DNA from: Chara braunii
Taxonomy: Eukaryota > Streptophyta > Charophyceae > Charales > Characeae
Reading direction: 5' to 3'
DNA length: 36,618 nucleotides
NCBI GenBank assembly: GCA_003427395.1
Contig: BFEA01000175.1
Location: forward strand, 128,739 to 165,356
The notes under the pieces are model-generated. The model searched no databases. It was not told the DNA's origin and saw only the letters and a list, made by a program, of their open reading frames with translations. The translations under genes and the position numbers were made by a program. This document shows positions 30,603 to 36,618 of the stretch, one piece after another (within the stretch, counting starts at the first letter, position 1; each line of letters begins with the position of its first letter).

Positions 30603-31940
30603 CTAGTTGACGGTCATGTCCAAGACCTGGGTAAAGCGCCCCATCAGGGCTTGATTTTCGTCCATATTACTTTGGGTGGCTTCTACAACTATTGTCAGGT
30701 CGTTCTCAAACATCGAGTAGACATGTATGGCTTCTTCTTGGATGCCTGCCAAACGGAGCCTGAAGATCTTTCTGTTAGTTCTCAGATTGGTAGTCGACGC
30801 TTCCATTACAACGCGAAGAAAAAAAGGGGTTATCGGGTCCCCCTGCCTTATTGAGCGCTGTAGTTGGATCTCCGGAGCTAGGAGTCCGTTCACCTGCACC
30901 CATGTAGTCGCATTGCAGTGGAGTATTTTTATCCAATCTCAAAATTCTGGACCAAAATTAATTTTCTGCAAGCATTTATCCAGGAATCTCCAGTCTACGT
31001 GATCGTATGTTTTTTCGAAGTCAATAAACAATATGGCTGCATTTTGCCGCGACTGCCTCGATAATTTAATTAATTCATTGACCAATAGCACGTTATCCTG
31101 GATGTTCCTACTGCGCATAAATCCTATTTGTGTTGGGTCGATTATCTTCTCCAGGACCGGGATCATCCTATTCGCCAGTGCCTTCACCACCAGCTTATAT
31201 ACCACAGTGAGAAGGGTGATCGGGCAATAGTTTTTAATATTAGTTTTATCCCGCTTTTCATAGAGCAGGGTAAGAATTCCTTGACCTGCAAACTCCCCCA
31301 TGTTCCCTGATGTTTTTACCTCCCTATTGTACTCCATCAGGTCCGTCGACATAGGGGACCACATTTCCTCCCAAAATTATTTAGGAAGCTCATCCACCCC
31401 GGGTGTTTTGTACTCCTCCATCTGCAGGAGGGTTTTCCAGATGTCTTCCTTCCACAACGGGTTTTCTAGGTCCTCTCGTTGACTGTCAAAGATTTTCTGA
31501 GAGAGAAGGGTTAGAAAGTCGTCGATCTTGCCTTCTCTAGTTTGCTCTAGTTCTTCTGTAAGGTTAGATGAGTATAGTTCTTTGTAAAAGTCCTCGGCCA
31601 CTTTTGGGCTGTGTACCGAGGAGTACGAGGCAACCTCTCGTGTTTTAATCAGATCATATAGTCTCACTATGGTGGTTCTTCTGACCCTTGTTTGAGCCAG
31701 TGTGAAGAAGGATGCGTCCATCTGTCCTTCCGTGGTGTGTCTGGCTAATTTTCCCCTGATGATAGATCCGTGCCATCTTTGTTGAGCATAGGCCGGAAGT
31801 TGTTCTTTCAGTTTTTGTAACTCTATGGGTTCTGTCTGCGGGTGCTGGTGCGGAGCAATGTTATTTTCCTGTTCAAGATTCCGGGATTTCTCCTGAATGT
31901 CAATTTCCTGTGCATATTTCTCTTTCGCTCGTATTTTCAA
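30603..31940 (-). pseudogene. LINE reverse transcriptase with in-frame stops
   Basis: A single frame with a TAA at 31377-31379 and a TGA at 30939-30941. Visible motifs: a PGVDELP-like start of the RT; NYCPITLLTVVYKLVVKALA with NRMIPVLEKIIDPTQIGFM; motif A FIDFEKTYDHVDW; motif B RQGDPITPFFLRVVMEA; and motif C region MFENDLTIVV. In active LINEs motif C reads (F/Y)-A-D-D; here the first catalytic Asp is Asn, so the enzyme would be dead even without the stops. It decayed by point mutation, not by indels. Confidence 0.85.
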
Positions 31941-32163
31941 AAATTCGTTGCATTTCTGGCCATAAAGGCTAGCCCATTGTTAAACCACTTAATTTGTGAA
32001 TCATATTGGTCCCGTGTGGACTGCCAGTAGTCCCACACATCTCTGAGAAAGTTGCAAAATTGTGTTGACTTCATGAGAGATTGTTGAGCTTGTAAAACCT
32101 TGGGCCCTGATCCGGCTTCTTGCGGAATCTGAAGAGTGCCGCACAAATCTTATGGTCCACTCC

Positions 32164-32720
32164 TGGCTATGGGCTCTGCGGGAAGATCGCAATTGCCTGC
32201 AGCACTCTGTCCAAATCCTTCGCCACTAGGATGAGGTCTATTCTAGATCTAGATTGGAGTGGCGACTCACTATTACGTATGCAGGTGAAGAGCTTCCATT
32301 GTGGGTGGAGGAGTCTGAAGGAATCATATAGGTGATCCGCCTCATAGAGCCTACCGATGATGCATTCGCCTTCCTCTATATATATGGGGCATGGGGAGGG
32401 AATTCTCCACCTGTTCATGCTACGATCAGGGGCTGCATTAAAGTCCCCTGCAATAATCACTGGGATGCCTTGCGGCAGTGGGTCCCGTATGTGCTCAAAG
32501 AAGATCTTACGTTGCTCTACCTAATTGGGTCCATAGACACATACTACATAGACTATTTTTACCTCCAACATGAGGAGGGCTGCCACCCATCTTCCTTCTC
32601 TCGCGTCTGCTGCGGAGTAGATGCCAACCCTTGCCTCGGTGCATATGCCATAATTTTTTGATGGGGCCAGGCTAGGTTGTGAGCTCTGGTGTGTTCTGAA
32701 GAGTTCGTGATACCCGAGAG
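32164..32720 (-). pseudogene. LINE APE-type endonuclease
   Basis: ARVGIYSAADAREGRWVAAL, then VKIVYVVCVYGPN, then IIAGDFNAAPDRSMNRW, with a C-terminal SRIDLILVA block. These are the G-[VI]-x-I-Y, Y-x-P-N, GDFN and S-R-I-D motifs of LINE endonucleases that nick target DNA. An in-frame stop follows the YGPN motif. The N-terminal catalytic Asn/Glu region is poorly preserved. Confidence 0.8.
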
Positions 32721-32739
32721 ACGGTTAACGGGGGCCCAA

Positions 32740-33110
32740 ATATTCGCCGTTTTCGTTGGCAATTGCGGCGCGAATTTCATCATTTTTTTAAAAAACAAAC
32801 GATATGAGACCATAGTGCAAACATAAAAAAAGGAAACAGGCCAAAAAAAACGAAAAAAAAAACAAAAAAACACTATGAAACCCTAACACAAAGTCGTCCG
32901 AGTCAAAATGAAGCGTCCAACGAATCCAACAAAATGCCAACTTTTTCATTATTGATCAAAACATGTAAAAACTGCACACATGACGTACCCTAAAACACAT
33001 ATATATCACACAAAAAGAAAAACAAGAAAAAATAACACCCCTAGTTAACCACGTGTGGGTTTCCTGGAGGCAGATAAAATCCGGCCAATGCCTCCCACCC
33101 ACCCCCTAAT
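32740..33110. other. A-rich spacer between LINE ORF1 and ORF2
   Basis: AT-rich with several A runs (32780-32880, 33010-33035). No coding signal. It could be the natural inter-ORF spacer or an insertion in the ORF2 N-terminus. Confidence 0.4.
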
Positions 33111-33444
33111 TTGCTCTAACACCGCCTTCCGCTTCTGCGGGCTTGCTGAGGTCGAGCCGTTGACATTAAGGGTATGCAGGTCCAAATCCACCACCTGTAC
33201 TGCCCTGCTCTAGGTCTTATCCTTATCGTAAAAGACCTGTAGTTCATCCCTGCCTTGGCCGGGCTGCCAATCTCATGCTTGCTGCTGCTGAATCCTGGGT
33301 TCGGGTGTGTCCAAGACTCTCCAGTCTCACCCAACTTACCTTGTCCAGGACGGAAGGGACTTGTAGGATATTGTGTATGAGGAGCGAGCATAAACAGTGC
33401 TCGACATCCTCGGTACTCCAGAGGGGGCTGTTCCAAATTCTCGA

Positions 33445-34004
33445 CTAATGCACTTCCAGAAGTTCTGAGTGTGATAGCCAAATCAGGCCCGCTTCCTTGT
33501 GTTCTTTGAATCGGGCGAAGACCACTCTTTGAGCCATATGCGTTGTTCCCTCCCTAGCCACCCATGTAGCCTCAACCTCGGGTTCATACTGTGTTACCAC
33601 GAATCTCTCAAAATCTAACTGGAGAACCTTCTCCCCATCACTACCATAGTCCTGATAGGACGGCCACCCCTTCAAGCTGGCCCCTTTCTTGATGGGGAGA
33701 GACCCACCTCCTTATCAAAATAAGAGGGATTCCTTCCGAGGACATTCTCCAGCTCCAAGCATTGTCTTAATCGACGCCTCTTGGTCAGCTCATTCTCTTG
33801 CAATGGTCCCGTTTCTGGTTCGGGACTCTCAGGTGGGGGCCTTCCTGGAGGTTGCGTTCGTCTAGGTTCTTCCACTTCTATGCCTGTTTGTTTTGGAATC
33901 TCCATAGATGTTCCTTGTTTCGGACAGCGAAGGGCTGACCCTTGTTGCTTTTGGCTATCAACCCTTGCAACCTTTGTTTTCCTTCTCCTTTGTCTGAAAG
34001 TCAC
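33445..34004 (-). pseudogene. LINE ORF1-like region, frameshifted
   Basis: Two overlapping frames. The upstream one (34004-33672) is basic and Pro-rich, with PPGRPPPESPEPETGPLQEN then a charged stretch. The downstream one (33675-33445) has ASLKGWPSYQDYGSDGEKVL and QLDFERFVVTQYEPEVEA. A one-base shift at about 33690 would make one protein of about 185 residues. Position upstream of ORF2 and basic composition fit ORF1, but no RRM or zinc knuckle is identified. Confidence 0.45.
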
Positions 34005-34009
34005 TCTCT

Positions 34010-35185
34010 ACTTGTGTGTTGGGCCCTTACATTTAAGGGTGGGGGCAGCAGCAACTCTGCTACTTTGTGCAGCACCCGAAAACCGATTTCAGGCCATACC
34101 ATTCCGGAGGGCAATCCCTCCGTTAGTGCTTTCTTGAGGCTGGGACTGCCGTCAAGGATAGGGAAGATGCTCAAGGAAGTGGCGTCCTAAAAATCGTTCG
34201 TCAACTGGCCATATCAGTCTTTCAGGCTGTAAGGAGTCAGTCCGCCAGCTGGATCAGTTTTTGCTCCACCGGGATTTGTTTCTCTTGCTGGACTTCCTTA
34301 GCACCTGGCCCCGGTGTCGGCGCGAATACCCTTACAAGGGTATCCGCCCTGGTTTTCATAAGTGACAGAACAAGGTTTTCGGTTTGGAAGTTAGGGACGC
34401 TACGCAAGTCGCGGCTGAATTTTCTTCTGTGACTAAGAATGTGAGACTGTTTGAAGGGAGTAGGAAGTGCGTGGGTGCACAAGTTTTTAGGCGAGCGTGA
34501 TCTTTTCTCTTTGATATTATAAGATCAGTATAGTTGTCGATCAACTTTTGATTTTGATTTAATCAGGATTAAATAATTTTTTTCTCTTCATCGGCGAAAT
34601 TGTTTATGACGCGTACGCAAGTACGGAGGTTGGCATAGATAAAAGTTCGAGCTTTCTACCGCTAGGAAGAAAAAGGCGTGGGCATGAGGCAAGGAGTGAC
34701 ACGTATGGCGGTTGTGAGCGGAACCGAGCTCTTTGTATGGTGAGTGACTGCGCCTCGGTGGCCATGGGTGCGGTTGCAGACCAAGGTATGGGCTTGGGGC
34801 GCTTTGGTAGGCCTATGGGCGGCATAGAGGCCAGTTATAACTTAACATGCGGTTATTAGTCCTAAGCTTGGGCCTGACCCTATAGGTTACAATTTTGGAC
34901 TGATACTACGAAGACCCGGGGATCAAGGCCAGCAGCCGGCAGTGAAGGAGCAGAGGAGCGTCTTATGAAGGAAATTGAGGGGTCGAGGGTCTCGCGGGAC
35001 TATCCCCCTTAGTTTTGCCAGGGAGTCCGATCGCGGGACCGATGGGCAGGACCAAAGGTCGGGTTCCGATAGTCCTTCCCCTCCCGTCGTTGTTTCTCAT
35101 ATTTTTCTAACTTTTATTACTTCTTTTATTATTCTTAATTTTATTTTGTCCCATTTTGGGACGCAGTTCCAGTACCAGCGTCGGA
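34010..35185. other. No recognised gene
   Basis: Several short open frames, one of 81 codons on the minus strand (34482-34237) ending LVRVFAPTPGPGAKEVQQEK. No family recognised. It may be further retroelement DNA 5' of the LINE. Confidence 0.4.
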
Positions 35186-35320
35186 CCCAAGAGCTTAGCT
35201 CAGTGGGTACACCCATGAGCTGTTGAAATGCAGACCTGTGTTCGGGTCCAGATGATGAAACTTGATGAATAAAACCAAATATCGGGCCCGGTCAACTCGG
35301 TGATGATATCTCGAGGCTGG
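35186..35320 (+). mobile_element. tRNA-derived SINE, plus-strand copy
   Basis: CCCAAGAGCTTAGCTCAGTG (A box), GTGTTCGGGTCC (B box), and the tail GGTCAACTCGGTGATGATAT CTCGAGGCTGG. It matches the SINE at 28499-28656 over its full length. No clear target duplication was found. Confidence 0.8.
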
Positions 35321-36386
35321 TACTTAGGATCTAGCCCTTCGAGGCAGTTGTAGAAATCAGGGTGGCGCCGAAGCAACTAGCGACAACCGAAGCTATTTAG
35401 AACGGCAGACCCGATGGTTTTGGGTCGTTGAATGCAAGTTTCTTCGACGGACTGTGGTCGAGGTGGGTCCGGTGCGCTATCGTTCGAACAGGACGAAGTT
35501 GACGATGAGAGCATGAGGAGAGAATGATCTTACTTGATGGTAAGGCATTCACCTTTGTTCTAGCGGAAGGATCATTCTTGATTGGGCAGGGCACAGGGTA
35601 ACGAGCGCCCTTGATCGCCCCGCTCATCGTGGCTATCGTAGTCGTCATAATGATCTTGTTGTAACAAGTGCGCTGCCTATTATCATATTCGGTGTCATAT
35701 TGCTCTTCCATGGGGCTGTTTCTATTTCGGGGGCTGCGCGGTCGACTACATCTATAGTTTTCTTTCCTCGAAGTGCTCGTCACAAAGACTTCGAGTTTTG
35801 TCGTAACAGTTTCGTTTTTGAGGAGGCACATCTGGCGGCATTTTGGCGTAAGATTCATAATGATCTTACCCATTCTATCGATGGGGGTAACGTGAGTCCA
35901 GTCACGGGGTTGGAGGCATGCCTGTTGGCCGGTGCGTTGCTCGTCCTACCTACGGAAGGAGCCTCTCTTTTCCTCTGTGTGTACATAGCTAGGAAGCGGA
36001 GGGGATATATCTCACCGCAGTCTAGCAAAGGATTCATTTCGAAATTGCTCATTCTATCGGCAGGAGTAGCGCAAGGCCTGTCGTGGAGGTTAGAGGTCTA
36101 TCTGATCGTGCAGTGTGTGTCTTGATTGGAAGTGGTATTTTTCTGCAGCGGCGCGGTCTTCGTCAACAGGATCGTGGTCGTGTTGGGATATTGCCGCGGT
36201 TGCACGAGGTCCGCTGCTTGCTGGTGGGGGTCCGCTATTGCTCGTATTTTTGGTTGCGGCCCCGGTGCTACCCGAGCTGCAACCTCAGTCACCGTCGTTC
36301 ACTGTTGGTCAGAGTTGCGGCTATCTTCGTTAGGATTTCCTCTTCGTGGTTCGGAATGACCTTCGCCGGGACGTGCGTACGTACAC

Positions 36387-36390
<4 letters not shown>
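35321..36390. other. No recognised gene
   Basis: Overlapping open frames on both strands up to 158 codons, without a motif I recognise. GATCTTAC recurs at about 35527 and 35863, and CCCATTCTATCG or CTCATTCTATCGG at about 35872 and 36048, which suggests diverged internal repeats. Confidence 0.4.

Positions 36391-36469
<79 letters not shown>
36391..36469. repeat. (GA)n microsatellite
   Basis: About 39 GA units without interruption, following the palindromic ACGTGCGTACGTACACGT stretch. Confidence 0.95.
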
Positions 36470-36472
<3 letters not shown>

Positions 36473-36618
36473 GAAAGAGAATAGGTAGGAGAAAAGGGAG
36501 GAAATGCCTACCTCCCTCGATCGGTGAGGCTAGGCGGTATCAGATAGGAGCAAGGAGGAGGTAAGAGAGTGGGGCGTACAAGGGAGAACGTAGAATAATG
36601 GAACCCTCGATTCCTTGT

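Larger units (their letters stand above)
27940..34010 (-). mobile_element. L1-type LINE, near full length, inactive
   Basis: Minus strand, about 6 kb: ORF1-like region at 34004-33445, endonuclease about 32720-32164, reverse transcriptase 31940-30603, linker 30497-29177, zinc finger 29149-28934, C-terminal segment to about 28200, and 3' tail 28075-28008, with an A-rich end near 27935. Stops, frameshifts and a SINE insertion break it. Boundaries are approximate and no flanking duplication was identified. The 3' tail sequence occurs in two other antisense fragments in the window, so the family has been active locally. Confidence 0.8.

Noticed and set aside
35397-36125. Overlapping opposite-strand frames of 158 and 141 codons
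   Set aside because: No motif on either strand and no conserved family recognised. Left unassigned.

Overview
The window reads as nuclear DNA from a large, repeat-rich eukaryotic genome. My best guess is a streptophyte green alga of the Chara type. The reasons are GT-AG introns with a plant-like branch point, a replication-protein fragment close to land-plant DPB2, long microsatellites, and several layers of decayed retroelements. The species call is inference. No bacterial operon, CRISPR array, phage or toxin gene is visible.

Layout, left to right. 1-1859: non-coding, with a CT/TA microsatellite and an inverted-repeat element. 1860-4208: a long first exon of a secreted or membrane-anchored parallel beta-helix protein; a matching C-terminal exon lies at 17693-18061. 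The roughly 13.5 kb between them would be one intron filled with repeats: a LINE tail, a 1.2 kb polypurine tract, a three-copy tandem repeat, a solo LTR, an inverted pair of U6-like sequences, a broken RING-like zinc-finger array, a 703-base assembly gap and a decayed Ty3/gypsy element with one LTR. The same interval carries two well-preserved, correctly spliced exons of DNA polymerase epsilon subunit 2 (DPB2/POLE2) on the same strand. That cannot be reconciled with one simple gene model.

18062-24530: microsatellites, terminal-inverted-repeat elements, diverged segmental repeats and AGGCAA-rich minisatellites, with no convincing gene. 24531-28075: a SINE copy, a small TIR element, LINE 3' tails and a broken reverse transcriptase of the Penelope-like type. 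About 27940-34010 (minus): a nearly full-length but dead L1-type LINE with an ORF1-like region, endonuclease, reverse transcriptase and C-terminal zinc finger. A tRNA-derived SINE is inserted in it, flanked by a perfect 18-bp target-site duplication. 34010-36618: mostly unassigned, with another SINE copy and a terminal GA microsatellite.

Only two loci look like host genes, the beta-helix protein and the DPB2 fragment. Everything else recognisable is mobile DNA, its remains, or simple repeats. The most unusual items are the interleaving of the two host genes, the tandem RING-like motif with a C-x-H...H-P spacing, and the inverted U6 pair beside a DPB2 exon.
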